DNA of 64,000 nt from Terriglobia bacterium (GTDB lineage: Bacteria > Acidobacteriota > Terriglobia > Terriglobales > Acidobacteriaceae): the NCBI GenBank assembly GCA_020072645.1, contig JAIQGK010000012.1, positions 62,001-126,000 of the forward strand, in the 5' to 3' direction. Positions 50,063-59,088 of the stretch are shown here, in pieces. Below the pieces are notes generated by a model. It saw only the letters and a program-made list of their open reading frames with translations. It had not been told where the DNA came from and ran no database searches. Both the position numbers and the translations under genes were made by a program. Positions within the stretch are counted from its first letter, which is position 1, and the number at the start of each line of letters is the position of its first letter.

Positions 50063-50755
50063 CTATCTTCCCGTAACCCCGGCTACGCCTGTGCCCGGAG
50101 GAATCGACGAGGTGCTGTGGCTGAGCGCATAGACCGTTCCTAAAGCTGCGCCTGCGGCCACCACTGCGCCGATCTTGATCAGCAATGAGCGTGTCTGGTG
50201 CTGCTTGGCTGGAGCAATGGCGATACCGGCCGGCTTGGCTGCCGCGCCTCCCGCCGTCGGAACGCTTTCAGCGGTCGCGGCGCCCACGGGCTCAGACTGC
50301 GGCTTGGGCTTTGGCGCTTCTGGAACCGTGGTGGTTGTTTGTGGCTCTGCGTTGGGCGATGTCTGGTCCTGCTGCGCCCCTGACGCGTCTGGATACGTGG
50401 TAACGGGCGCAAGCGGCGCTTGCGATGGGTTCACGCTTGTTCCCGGCGTCAGCGGCTGCTGCTGTTGTTGTGGCTGCTGCTGCGGCTGGTTCTGGTTTGC
50501 CGGAGCCACGGGCTGCGTATTCTGTGCCGGAGACGTTGCCGGCGCGGCATTGGCAGGCTGCGCCTGGTCCGTCGTCGCGGGCGGGATTGCCTGCGCCGGC
50601 TGCGTTGCGCCGGGCTGCTGCGGTTGCTGGCTGGTTTCCGGCGCCTGTTGCGGTGTAGCAGGGTTCGTCTGCTGCGCGCGGAGCAACGGCGCGGAGCACA
50701 GTCCGGCAAGCAACAGGGTACTCAGGATTCTCGTGATTCGGTATTGCACTGTCAT
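50063..50755 (-). CDS. Secreted or membrane-anchored Pro/Gln/Ala-rich protein
   Basis: 230 residues. A signal-like N-terminus (ILSTLLLAGLCSAPLLRA) is followed by about 150 residues of Gln, Pro, Ala and Thr low complexity. One hydrophobic helix (LLIKIGAVVAAGAALGTVYAL) sits near the C-terminus. No recognisable domain. Its place in the polysaccharide run suggests a cell-surface or periplasmic spacer role. The reading frame is maintained despite repetitive DNA, and it starts normally, so I call it real. Confidence 0.65.
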   Translation of the reverse strand: MTVQYRITRILSTLLLAGLCSAPLLRAQQTNPATPQQAPETSQQPQQPGATQPAQAIPPATTDQAQPANAAPATSPAQNTQPVAPANQNQPQQQPQQQQQPLTPGTSVNPSQAPLAPVTTYPDASGAQQDQTSPNAEPQTTTTVPEAPKPKPQSEPVGAATAESVPTAGGAAAKPAGIAIAPAKQHQTRSLLIKIGAVVAAGAALGTVYALSHSTSSIPPGTGVAGVTGR

Positions 50756-50827
50756 AAAAACCTCGGGGAACTTTGGTTTCTGAACTTATTTGAACGTCAT
50801 TATTCGAACGTCATCTTTTCAACGTCG

Positions 50828-51559
50828 TTACTTGAACTTCAGGGGACGAGTGTTTCCGGCAAACGCGCCCAGGTTCTCTGTTCCGGCAGTTGCCGCCAGC
50901 AGCCGGGCCAAATCAGTGTCTCTGTCCCAATGATGTTGGATGCGGTTTTTGAGGCAGCGGGCTAGTGTCTTGAGGTTGGTTTTATACCAGCAGCACTTTT
51001 CCATATGAGGGGAGAAAACGGCCACCATTCTGGCGTTTCTAAGGTGCTGCGGGCCGCCGGCCAGCAAAGCGGCTATAAAGCGATGGTTGCCTTCCAGCAG
51101 CGTGACCGGGCGCTCTTCGTCAATGCCCAGGAAGATGACCATCCCCTGCGGCAGATCGGAGGAAAGATTGGAGCAGATATCGGAAATCTTTTTGACGAAC
51201 TCGTTCGGCTCGGTCTCTTTGAGCTGCCGGATGCGAGCCGCCACGTCCAAGGCCCTGAAGTTGCCGCGCGCGATCTTTCTCCAGTGCGCTCGCGGAAAAA
51301 CGCTGACCAGCTCCACGTCTTCCGGCTCAAACTCAATCTCCCACCACTGCCGGTCTTCAGGAAGCTCCCACCACATGGTGTCTCGGCGGCGGAAGAGCAG
51401 GATGCGGCGGATTTCGTTTTCCTGGGCGTCGGTAAGGTTCGGCTGTTCGACCAGCGACGCAAAGCGATCGCGGTCCGCGTCATATTCCTTATGGAAAAAC
51501 TCGCCGCGAAGGAACTCCGCGATGATCTCAGCTTCAGTTAGACGACGCAGCTTTCTCAT
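50828..51559 (-). CDS. Hypothetical protein with ParB-like EGNHRFIAA segment
   Basis: 243 soluble residues with no signal. The central MVIFLGIDEERPVTLLEGNHRFIAALLAGG resembles the G-x-HR pocket of ParB/Srx-type domains. The N-terminal LTEAEIIAEFLRGEFFHKEY and a Trp-rich middle (MWWELPEDRQWWEIEF) are distinctive. Its ATG overlaps the flippase stop by four bases, so the two are coupled. A small-molecule or nucleotide role within surface-glycan synthesis is inference. Confidence 0.7.
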   Translation of the reverse strand: MRKLRRLTEAEIIAEFLRGEFFHKEYDADRDRFASLVEQPNLTDAQENEIRRILLFRRRDTMWWELPEDRQWWEIEFEPEDVELVSVFPRAHWRKIARGNFRALDVAARIRQLKETEPNEFVKKISDICSNLSSDLPQGMVIFLGIDEERPVTLLEGNHRFIAALLAGGPQHLRNARMVAVFSPHMEKCCWYKTNLKTLARCLKNRIQHHWDRDTDLARLLAATAGTENLGAFAGNTRPLKFK

Positions 51560-52866
51560 ATGGCCTCAACCAGCTCCGGCTTGTTATGGCGGCGCAGAAA
51601 CGGCAGCGCGACGAGCGCCAGCATCGCAGCCATCAAGACGACCCGCACCATGATGACTTCATGCAACGAACCGTGGAACAGTCCGATGCCCAGCACCAGA
51701 GCGCCGCTGAAGATCAGTTGCAGCCAGCCCGTGTTGGCGATGCGCCGCGACATTTCATAGGCGATGAACACAACGCTCAGCGAATACAGCGCCGTGGCAG
51801 CGGCATAGAGAGCCAGCAGCCAGCCGATTTCAATAAAGCGCGAACCAAAGATCACACCCATGATCAAGTGTGGAAAGAGCGCGGCAGCGGCAATGAATAT
51901 CAATGAAAGGCCCAGCACCAGCAGCAAGGGCAGGCCAATGCCGTGGGCTTTCTTGTGCTCCGGGCTGGCAGCCGCGGCCACAGGAAACATGGCGTTGACC
52001 ACACCGAACCACGAAGCGAAATAGAGCAGCCGGCCAATCTGTGAGATGGCAGCGTAAACACCCGCAGGATCCGAGGGAAAGAAATGCTTTACCAACAAAA
52101 TATCAATATTGTTGATGATGACCTGGCCCACAAAGAACACAATCGCCTGCACAGCCTCTGCATACGATGGCGGCTCAGCCGTGCTGGCCTTTACACGCAG
52201 TTGCGCCGGGATTCGCGGAATAAAACATGCCGCGATGACCGAAGCCGAAATCGCGCCAACTGCCCCGAGAACTCCATAGCCGGCCACCACCAATCCCGCG
52301 CCCAGAAAGAAGCGGATACCTGCTTCAAGAACAAAGTTCGTGCCCAACCGTGGGAACGCGCAGACGCCCTGCATCGCGCCACGCTTGACGCCCAGCGGCG
52401 CATAGGCCGCAATGCCAATCGCGAGAAGGCCAATGATCCATGGACTGGGAACGTTCAGATACGTTGCAACGGGTTTCTGTGCCAGAAAAAGTACACCGCC
52501 CAGAGCAAGACTGGCCATCCACGCTTTGCCGAGCAGGCTGTGGACCACCGCCGCCTTGCTGGAATCAGCATGATTTCTGGCCACGAACTTGGCGCATACC
52601 AACTGGAACGCCAGACTGATGCACGAAGCAAGCAGAAGCAGCGTAACGGCGGCATTGATATTGCCAAACGCGCCCGGGCCCAGCATGCGGGCCATGACCA
52701 TGTTGTAGGCGAAGTTGAAAATGTTCACCAGCATCATGGCAACAAGCATGATGGCGCTGCCATTCAGCATGGTGGAGCGGTCGCTGCGCTGCGGACGCGC
52801 TTGGGCGGCTGCAACGCTGGCGTCGGCCGGTGTGAGAGTGATAACGCTTTCAGATTGCGGCATCAC
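51556..52866 (-). CDS. Polysaccharide flippase-like membrane protein (Wzx/MATE fold)
   Basis: 436 residues with about twelve membrane segments (for example MLVAMMLVNIFNFAYNMVMARMLG and VIINNIDILLVKHFFPS), the pattern of MVF-superfamily lipid-linked oligosaccharide flippases. Residues such as AYNMVMARMLGPGAFG near the N-terminus are common in the Wzx branch. It should move a lipid-linked glycan across the inner membrane. It follows the STAS gene by nine bases and overlaps the ParB-like gene. Confidence 0.85.
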   Translation of the reverse strand: MMPQSESVITLTPADASVAAAQARPQRSDRSTMLNGSAIMLVAMMLVNIFNFAYNMVMARMLGPGAFGNINAAVTLLLLASCISLAFQLVCAKFVARNHADSSKAAVVHSLLGKAWMASLALGGVLFLAQKPVATYLNVPSPWIIGLLAIGIAAYAPLGVKRGAMQGVCAFPRLGTNFVLEAGIRFFLGAGLVVAGYGVLGAVGAISASVIAACFIPRIPAQLRVKASTAEPPSYAEAVQAIVFFVGQVIINNIDILLVKHFFPSDPAGVYAAISQIGRLLYFASWFGVVNAMFPVAAAASPEHKKAHGIGLPLLLVLGLSLIFIAAAALFPHLIMGVIFGSRFIEIGWLLALYAAATALYSLSVVFIAYEMSRRIANTGWLQLIFSGALVLGIGLFHGSLHEVIMVRVVLMAAMLALVALPFLRRHNKPELVEAI

Positions 52867-52875
52867 GCTGTATCT

Positions 52876-53268
52876 CTATGCTGCAAGAGGTTGGGGACGT
52901 TTGTTGTGTAGAAGTTGCTGCCGCATGGCGTTGGGCAGAAATCCGCTGAAGCTGCGGGCCGCCTCGGTTGATGTTTCATAGATTTCAAAGAGTCGCTCCG
53001 TGCGTGTGAGCTCCAGCACAACAGCGGCCTGGTCAGAGAGCGAAGCAAGCTTCACGTCGCCATCGCGCTTGTGCGCCTCAGACATGCATTTCAACAGCAT
53101 CTCCACACCGGAAGCGTCAATCTGCGCTACCAGCGAAAGGTCGAAAACCAGTTGCGGACGGTCAGCCGCAAGAAAAGGACGCACGTCACGAAGAAACTCT
53201 CGCGCTGTGCGCGAGTTCAGGCGCTCCGGCATTCTTTTTACGACGACAGGTCTGCTATTGATGTCCAT
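52876..53268 (-). CDS. STAS-domain protein
   Basis: 130 residues. The STAS core runs about 1-100: SRPVVVKRMPERLNSRTAREFLRDVRPFL...LVFDLSLVAQIDASGVEMLLKCM. Its IDASGVEML is the anti-sigma-factor-antagonist-type loop, with a conserved serine in the place that is phosphorylated in SpoIIAA-like proteins. I start at ATG 53268 (MDINSRPVVV); AGGAGA lies three bases upstream. It overlaps the preceding gene by 14 bases. It may regulate the polysaccharide genes around it. Confidence 0.85.
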   Translation of the reverse strand: MDINSRPVVVKRMPERLNSRTAREFLRDVRPFLAADRPQLVFDLSLVAQIDASGVEMLLKCMSEAHKRDGDVKLASLSDQAAVVLELTRTERLFEIYETSTEAARSFSGFLPNAMRQQLLHNKRPQPLAA

Positions 53269-54415
53269 ATCTCCTCGCGACAACCATGTTAGGGAACTTG
53301 TGGGATGCTTCAGTGTCACAGGCGGAAGTTTCAAATCCGGCGGCCGTACCCAACGCGGGCGACGTCTTCCGCAATGTAGTGTGAAGGTCAGTTTTCTCTG
53401 TTTTCCTGCTGGCGAACATGCCCTGGAAAGCCAGTTTCGGCAGGTAGGTAAGCGCTTCAGCCGCACTGGTCACAAATCTTTTTCCTGATGCCACCGACAT
53501 CGACGCGACAAGCTTGGGATCAATGATGTCCACTGTCACGTCGCGATGCAAGTTGACGATGCGGCCCACGCCGGCAATCGAATGCGCCAGATCGAGCCCT
53601 GCTCCCACGTAAGAAAATGGCAGGACGGTGGAGTTTTCAATCACGGTGCCGCAGTCAACTTCCGCGTGCCGCTCCACAGAACTGCACCGCGTAATAACCG
53701 CGCCGGAGCGAATACGAGCCAGCGATCCAACAAATGCGGGCGCAAGAACACGCGCGCCTTTTTCAATCATGGCGCCGGGCGCGGTCCATACTCCGGGCTT
53801 GATTTCTTTTCCGGCCGGGCACGTTTGCGTCTGCCGGGTAAGGATGTCAATGGCAAGTTGCCGCAAATCGCGCGCAGTGGCCAGCGGATTCAGGTAGCCA
53901 TCATGCTGTAGGGCGGGACATTCACTGCGGCAGTGCGCCAGCTGAGTCCGGAAGAGCGAAGCAGCGTCATTCCTGCGCGAGGCGCTGATGCAGAAGATTT
54001 CCAGCATCTGATCGTCCGATGCCATGCGCGTAACGCGTTCCTTGCGGTCAATGTGGAACTGGACCAGCTTCTCAAAATCGACTTCAGCATAACCTCCAAG
54101 CCGGATCAGGATTACCAGTTCCGCGCCGCTCTGGGCCATGTCATTGAACACAGACTCAGCGGTTCTCCAGAAACGGTCGAGAGCAGCAGGCATGCAGGTT
54201 ACATCTGAGGTGAGACCAAAGTTACGTATACCTGAAGGGGCTGTAGCTTCCACAACTGCGCTCACTTGCGAGATCCCGTATTGCTGTAGCCGCTCAGCCA
54301 TCCGCTGGAGCGTGCTCTTGCCCGCCACATCCAGAGTTGACAGGGGAGCATCCAGCGCCTGGTTTCCTGTTGCATTCTGCTCTGAGTTGGCCAGCAATAT
54401 ACCGCGGATATCCAT
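53255..54415 (-). CDS. Sugar-nucleotidyltransferase-like protein with left-handed beta-helix
   Basis: About 386 residues. The N-terminal half (about 1-200) has the shape of an NTP-transferase, but the usual GxGxRLxPLT signature is not there (ILLANSEQNATGNQ). The C-terminal half has hexapeptide-like turns (GVWTAPGAMIEKGARVLAPAFVGSLARIRSGAVITRCSSVERHAEVDCGTVIENSTVLPFSYVGAG), a beta-helix as in mannose-1-phosphate guanylyltransferases. The enzyme may be inactive or act on a different substrate. Start at ATG 54415 (MDIRGILLANS). It heads the leftward surface-glycan run. Confidence 0.78.
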   Translation of the reverse strand: MDIRGILLANSEQNATGNQALDAPLSTLDVAGKSTLQRMAERLQQYGISQVSAVVEATAPSGIRNFGLTSDVTCMPAALDRFWRTAESVFNDMAQSGAELVILIRLGGYAEVDFEKLVQFHIDRKERVTRMASDDQMLEIFCISASRRNDAASLFRTQLAHCRSECPALQHDGYLNPLATARDLRQLAIDILTRQTQTCPAGKEIKPGVWTAPGAMIEKGARVLAPAFVGSLARIRSGAVITRCSSVERHAEVDCGTVIENSTVLPFSYVGAGLDLAHSIAGVGRIVNLHRDVTVDIIDPKLVASMSVASGKRFVTSAAEALTYLPKLAFQGMFASRKTEKTDLHTTLRKTSPALGTAAGFETSACDTEASHKFPNMVVARRYGHQ

Positions 54416-54436
54416 GGTTCCCTTGGTTCCCTTCAC

Positions 54437-54753
54437 CTGTCAATGTTCTGAGGAAGCTCTCGGATGGCGTAGAGAAATCAGCGAGGAGGGAGCCCAAAAC
54501 TTGAAGTAACGAGGCCGCAAACGACTGTCGGTACTACCTGACCCTGGGAACCCTCTGGCCTGAAATCCGTGCAAACCACTCGTTTACTGCACGCAGCCAG
54601 CAGAACACTGCTTGAAATTACTTTCAAAATGAAACACAGCCACCGTATTAGCAGCAGTGTTGAAATAGATGTGATTGAGTCATCCCGTGTTGTAAGGTCA
54701 GAGCACCTGCTGGAATTTTTATTTCGCATGCCGTGCGCTGCTAAACTTCTCAT
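54437..54753. other. Divergent intergenic region
   Basis: 317 bases between the divergent nucleotidyltransferase-like gene and ogt. It must hold both promoters. I see no gene, tRNA or strong hairpin in it; it is somewhat AT-rich around 54600-54730. Confidence 0.6.
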
Positions 54754-55329
54754 ATGCCGGAATTAAGAACTGTTTATTTCACCCGGATTGATTCCTTGGT
54801 AGTAGGGCCCTTGCTGCTCGCCGCCACCTCAAAAGGCCTGCGCTGTGTGCAGTTCTACAAAGGCAAGCTGCCGCCTCCCGCCGAGGATGAAACATGGGTC
54901 GAATCACCAGAACATCTCCAGCCTTATGTTTCGCAATTGGAAGCGTATTTTCACGGAGAGCTGCGTGAATTCACCTTCGCTCTCGACCTGGTTGGAACGC
55001 AGTTCCAGAAAGACTGCTGGCAGGCGCTGCTGCGTATTCCTTACGGTCAGACCTGTTCTTATGCCGATATCGCTTCCGCCATTGGCCGCCCCAATGCCTT
55101 CCGAGCTGTGGGCCAGGCAAATCATGACAATCCCATCGCCATCATCGTTCCCTGCCACAGGGTTTTGGGAGCAGACGGAACGCTCACGGGTTACGGCGGC
55201 GGTCTTAGCACAAAGGAGAAACTGCTTCGCCTGGAAGGAGCTAAGTTTCGTCTCAAAGCTAAATCGGCAGCAAATGCATCTACTGGCAACACTGCTGCCG
55301 ATCCGCCGCAGGCAAGTTTTCCTTACTGA
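54754..55329 (+). CDS. ogt: Methylated-DNA-protein-cysteine S-methyltransferase
   Basis: Suicidal repair protein that removes O6-methyl from guanine in DNA. The active-site motif is IIVPCHRVLG with Cys as acceptor. The DNA-binding helix region RAVGQANHDNPIA is upstream and GGLSTKEKLLRLEG follows. 191 residues including a non-conserved tail (SAANASTGNTAADPP). N-terminal domain is short. Start at ATG 54754 with no clear Shine-Dalgarno. No ada or alkylation genes adjacent. Confidence 0.95.
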   Translation: MPELRTVYFTRIDSLVVGPLLLAATSKGLRCVQFYKGKLPPPAEDETWVESPEHLQPYVSQLEAYFHGELREFTFALDLVGTQFQKDCWQALLRIPYGQTCSYADIASAIGRPNAFRAVGQANHDNPIAIIVPCHRVLGADGTLTGYGGGLSTKEKLLRLEGAKFRLKAKSAANASTGNTAADPPQASFPY

Positions 55330-55348
55330 TTGTTTCCGACCGTCTCCT

Positions 55349-55948
55349 CTATCTGAGAGGCGGCTTAGAGCTCGAAGGCGGCGTACCCTTATTGGGCTCA
55401 GGATTGTTCGCGGGATTAGCTGTACTGCCCGGATTTTCCGTTGACGCCGGCGACGATTTCTCACTTCGCGGGCTGATCGTGAGTTTGTTGACCAGCTTCT
55501 TGCTGCCGGTATAGGACTGAACGATTCTCGTCGCGGTGATCTTCTCTTTGTTGGTACCCACATTGCCCGCCAATTCCACCGTGTCTCCGGAGACATTTAC
55601 GCGCGGGCTGTCGCCTGTGAGCGTGGGCTCCTTGCTTAGGGCGTTCTGGATCTGGCTTTGCAGATCTGAGTCAGTCATGTTGCTTATGCCGCCAGCAGAA
55701 TCTTGTACGTCCGGCGTCTGCGCAGTGCTGGAATTTGCTGCCCCTGCTACGCCTCCCGAGGTTGAAGGAGCGGTTGTGGTGGGCTGCACCGGGGTTCCTG
55801 CCTTACTCTGGGCGCCATCGCCGACGTGGGTAGCCGGAGTGCTCGGGCTCACCGGGGTTGCCGGCTGCTGTGGTTGCGCGGTCTGCGCGGTCAATGCGGC
55901 AACGGACAATACAAATCCAAAACCTAGAACGTAAATCGGAATTTTCAT
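55349..55948 (-). CDS. Secreted BON-domain protein
   Basis: About 199 residues: signal peptide (KIPIYVLGFGFVLSVAALTAQ), a Pro/Thr/Ser-rich linker (to about 85), a BON domain (about 90-150: TDSDLQSQIQNALSKEPTLTG...VNVSGDTVELAGNVGTNKEKITATRIVQSYTG) and a Pro/Ser-rich tail. BON domains bind lipid or envelope polymers, so it is likely periplasmic or surface. ATG 55948 is chosen because GGGAG lies seven bases upstream. Convergent with ogt. Confidence 0.82.
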   Translation of the reverse strand: MKIPIYVLGFGFVLSVAALTAQTAQPQQPATPVSPSTPATHVGDGAQSKAGTPVQPTTTAPSTSGGVAGAANSSTAQTPDVQDSAGGISNMTDSDLQSQIQNALSKEPTLTGDSPRVNVSGDTVELAGNVGTNKEKITATRIVQSYTGSKKLVNKLTISPRSEKSSPASTENPGSTANPANNPEPNKGTPPSSSKPPLR

Positions 55949-56247
55949 CTGCATGCTCCCAATCAGGTGGTCGAATGTTGGGGATTTTCCCGGAATGAAC
56001 ACACCAACCCTATGCTAATCTGATGCACTTTTCGGGCAATGCGGATGGCAGCGCATATTACTATTGGCGTTGTAACCCGTTAAAAGGTATAGCTTTGGCG
56101 GACGAGCTGCATAAGAATCGCTCGACGCAGAAAGAGCAAATTGCGCGAAGTACCCAAAATGAGTATCTGCGTACGTAAGTGTGGATTCAGGTTCTCACAC
56201 TGCAGATAAGCTCGAATCCCGCATCATTCGGCGGTAAACTGGAAGTT

Positions 56248-57192
56248 ATGGCCCATACGCACTCGCATCCGCACGCACCGCTGAGCTCCAGAGCTCTGCG
56301 CTATTCGCTTGCGGCCACTTTTGCGTATGTGCTGATCACTCTGTTTGCCGGAATTCGCGCCCACAGTCTGGCGCTGCTCTCTGAATCCGGTCACAACGTA
56401 ACTGACCTGCTGGCGCTATTGCTGTCATGGGTCGCGGTTTTCATCCAAACGCGCCCGCCCAGCGCGACCAAAACGTTCGGTTATCACCGCGCTGGCGTGC
56501 TGGCGGCCTTCGTGAATGCCCTTACGCTGGTGGCTATCGCCTTTTACATCTTTTATGAAGCCTTTCTTAGAATGAGGCACCCGGTCCTGGTCCATCCGGG
56601 CATCATGATCTGGGTTGCCGTGGTTGGCGTGCTGATGAACGGAGCCATCTCATGGGTGCTGTTCCGCGCCGCGCATGACGTAAACATCCGCAGCGCCTTC
56701 ATTCACCAGCTGGGTGACACCCTTTCCACCGCCGCAGTGATCGTCGGCGGCTGGATCATTATGTTGACTGGAAGGACCTGGGTCGATCCGGCGCTTTCCG
56801 TCGGGATTGCCTGCCTGATCCTTTGGTCATCCTTCGGCATCATTCGTGAAACCCTGAATATTCTTCTGGAAGGAGCACCGCAAGGACTTTCCGCTGAGCG
56901 CATTACCGCCAGCCTGACAGAAGTTGCCGGGGTGCGCGACGTTCACGACGTCCACGTCTGGAGCATTGGGTCAGATACTCACGCGCTATCCTGCCATGTG
57001 CGAATCGATGACATGACGCTTTCCGAAAGCGAAATCATCCTGCGCCGGGTAAAAGATCTGCTGAACCTTGAATACCACATCATGCACACGACCATTCAAT
57101 TTGAGAATGGCGACTGCGAAATTGCCCATGGTTGCGTGATTCCCATCGGCAGCAGCAAAAGCATGCATGAACCGCTCAAGCTCCGCCGCTAG
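56248..57192 (+). CDS. CDF-family cation efflux transporter (CzcD/ZnT-like)
   Basis: 314 residues with six membrane helices. The His-rich N-terminus (HTHSHPH) is typical of zinc exporters. The metal site on helices 2 and 5 is visible as HNVTD and HQLGD, giving the His/Asp set expected for zinc. The cytosolic C-terminal domain (VRDVHDVHVWSIGSDTHALSCHVRI) is the CDF dimerisation fold with extra His and Asp ligands. Start ATG 56248. It removes zinc or related metals using the proton gradient. Its stop overlaps the convergent ligase stop by the shared CTAG. Confidence 0.92.
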   Translation: MAHTHSHPHAPLSSRALRYSLAATFAYVLITLFAGIRAHSLALLSESGHNVTDLLALLLSWVAVFIQTRPPSATKTFGYHRAGVLAAFVNALTLVAIAFYIFYEAFLRMRHPVLVHPGIMIWVAVVGVLMNGAISWVLFRAAHDVNIRSAFIHQLGDTLSTAAVIVGGWIIMLTGRTWVDPALSVGIACLILWSSFGIIRETLNILLEGAPQGLSAERITASLTEVAGVRDVHDVHVWSIGSDTHALSCHVRIDDMTLSESEIILRRVKDLLNLEYHIMHTTIQFENGDCEIAHGCVIPIGSSKSMHEPLKLRR

Positions 57193-58952
57193 CCAACTTC
57201 CTTCTGCTTCGCGCCGCTCGCCTGCCGGGCAAATATTCCTTTTACTGTCTCCAGCGTATCAATCTCGTCTGCTGATTTGTCTGTGCGAAGGCGCAAGATG
57301 CGCGGAAAACGCAGCGCGTAGCCGCTCTCATGCCGGCTGGAGCGCATCATGTTATTGAAAGCCACTTCAAGCACAATCTTCGGCTCAACCGTCCGCCGGA
57401 AGCCCTGGTCATCAATCGTATGGGCCTTGAACCATTCGGTCATCTCGGCGATCTCAGCATCGGTCAACCCGGAATAGGCTTTGCCCACATTCAACAGCTT
57501 GTCGCCATCACGCACTGCGAACGTATAGTCGCTCAGCACCTTGTTGCGCTTGCCGTGGCCCCACTCCACGGCTGTAACGACGACATCCAGTGTGGCCAGC
57601 TCTTTCTTCAGCTTCAGCCATGACTTGCCGCGCCGTCCCGGTGTGTAAGGAGATGTCAGGTCCTTGATCATCAGGCCTTCATTGCCGCGGGCCTGCGCGG
57701 CTGAAAATATTTCTTCCAGATTTTCCGGCGATTCCGCCGTTACAGCGGGCGCAAGGACCACGCGCGGCGCTCCGCTTCTTGTTCCGGTCGTTGATTCAAA
57801 AAACGCCGGCTCAAAGACGAGCCTGCCCTGCGGATTCTCCGTGGCCATGTCATGTTCCACGATGAAGCCATCTTTTGGCGCCGATGCAAAGCTTTGCTCA
57901 AGAATCTTTCTTCTTTCTTCCAGCGGTTTCTCGATCAGCAGTTCCCCACGGGCGTAAAGGACATCGAATGCCATGTAAACCACGGGGACCCGGCGCAACA
58001 TGTCTTCAGAGACTTTTTTGCGACCTAACCGCTTTTGCAACTCCGAGAAGGGCAGCGCCTGCGCCGTGTCAGGACCCCAGGCCAGGATCTCCCCGTCAAG
58101 GATCAAAGGCTCGGGAAAAGCTCGCAGAGCCGGAGGCAGTTCAGGAAATGCCAGGCTGATTTCGTCCAATGTCCGCGAAAACAGTCGCACGCGCGGATCG
58201 TCTTTGCCTCCCACGTGCGCCTGCGCGCGTATACCGTCATATTTGTCTTCCACCGCTGCGCGATCAAAGTAGGAAAGCGCTTCTTCGGCGTCCTGCGCCG
58301 GGCTGGCCAGCATGAAGCCAATGGGATGGAATAACCGCATCCGCGCCTGATCAAGCTCGTGCTCGGCCGCCAGCCGCAAAGCTTCACGTATGTCGCCCAG
58401 CAGCATGTTGGCCCGTTGAACCGCCTTGACGTTTTCATCGAAAGCTTTGGCTATCGCTTCTTCCACCAGGCTTTCCCGGAGCCCAAGGCGCAGATCGCCA
58501 CTGATGATTTTGATCACGTATTTGGCTTCGACCGCCGTAGCCCGCCGCAGCAGATCCTGAAGCAAACTAAGCTTGTGCGCCGATGCGGATGTTCGAGCCA
58601 ACTCATCGAACGCGGAAGCCAGCTCCGCAACCGACAATGAACTCCGCGCCGGAGTGCTGCCTTCCAAAATTTCTTGCGTCGTTGCCCCCAGATCGCCATG
58701 CCGACGATAAGCCGCCGTTAGCGCCACCTCTCCCTTGCCGGATATTTCTCCTACGGCACGCCACAACAAAGTTCCGCCAACCTGCAATGTCCGCTCTTCC
58801 CAGGCGGGAAAAGCGCGACCGGAAAGAAATACCGCAGCCTGTGCGGCCTCATCCACCGAGCGCGAACGGAAGTATTCTGCGACCAGCCGGACCTTCTCCA
58901 GCTTCTTGGTGGTGGCGGCCACGGCGTCGGCGGTTTGGGCAAAAGCCTGCAT
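57189..58952 (-). CDS. ATP-dependent DNA ligase
   Basis: 587 residues of the LigB/eukaryotic-type ligase: DNA-binding N-domain (about 1-210), adenylation domain with the catalytic lysine in motif I EDKYDGIRA (about 236), ARGELLIEKPLEER (motif IIIa region), RGNEGLMIKDL (motif IV/V) and the OB-fold with GKSWLKLKKEL. This is the archaeal-like accessory ligase of bacteria, additional to NAD-dependent LigA, and may serve repair. No Ku or LigD gene is adjacent. ATG 58952. Confidence 0.94.
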   Translation of the reverse strand: MQAFAQTADAVAATTKKLEKVRLVAEYFRSRSVDEAAQAAVFLSGRAFPAWEERTLQVGGTLLWRAVGEISGKGEVALTAAYRRHGDLGATTQEILEGSTPARSSLSVAELASAFDELARTSASAHKLSLLQDLLRRATAVEAKYVIKIISGDLRLGLRESLVEEAIAKAFDENVKAVQRANMLLGDIREALRLAAEHELDQARMRLFHPIGFMLASPAQDAEEALSYFDRAAVEDKYDGIRAQAHVGGKDDPRVRLFSRTLDEISLAFPELPPALRAFPEPLILDGEILAWGPDTAQALPFSELQKRLGRKKVSEDMLRRVPVVYMAFDVLYARGELLIEKPLEERRKILEQSFASAPKDGFIVEHDMATENPQGRLVFEPAFFESTTGTRSGAPRVVLAPAVTAESPENLEEIFSAAQARGNEGLMIKDLTSPYTPGRRGKSWLKLKKELATLDVVVTAVEWGHGKRNKVLSDYTFAVRDGDKLLNVGKAYSGLTDAEIAEMTEWFKAHTIDDQGFRRTVEPKIVLEVAFNNMMRSSRHESGYALRFPRILRLRTDKSADEIDTLETVKGIFARQASGAKQKEVG

Positions 58953-59088
58953 TACTATGAGGATAGCAATTGCCGTTTCTCCTGTCCTTTTCTCCAGTAT
59001 TCCCGTAAAATACTGTTTTAGAAGGCACTTTTAGCCCCTGCGCCAGTCTCTTGGAGCTGCGGCTTGTTGCGGATCATCTAATAAACCA

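Noticed and set aside
50175-50783. Cys/Gly-rich open frame opposite the Pro/Gln-rich gene
   Set aside because: It is a reverse-strand shadow of low-complexity coding sequence.
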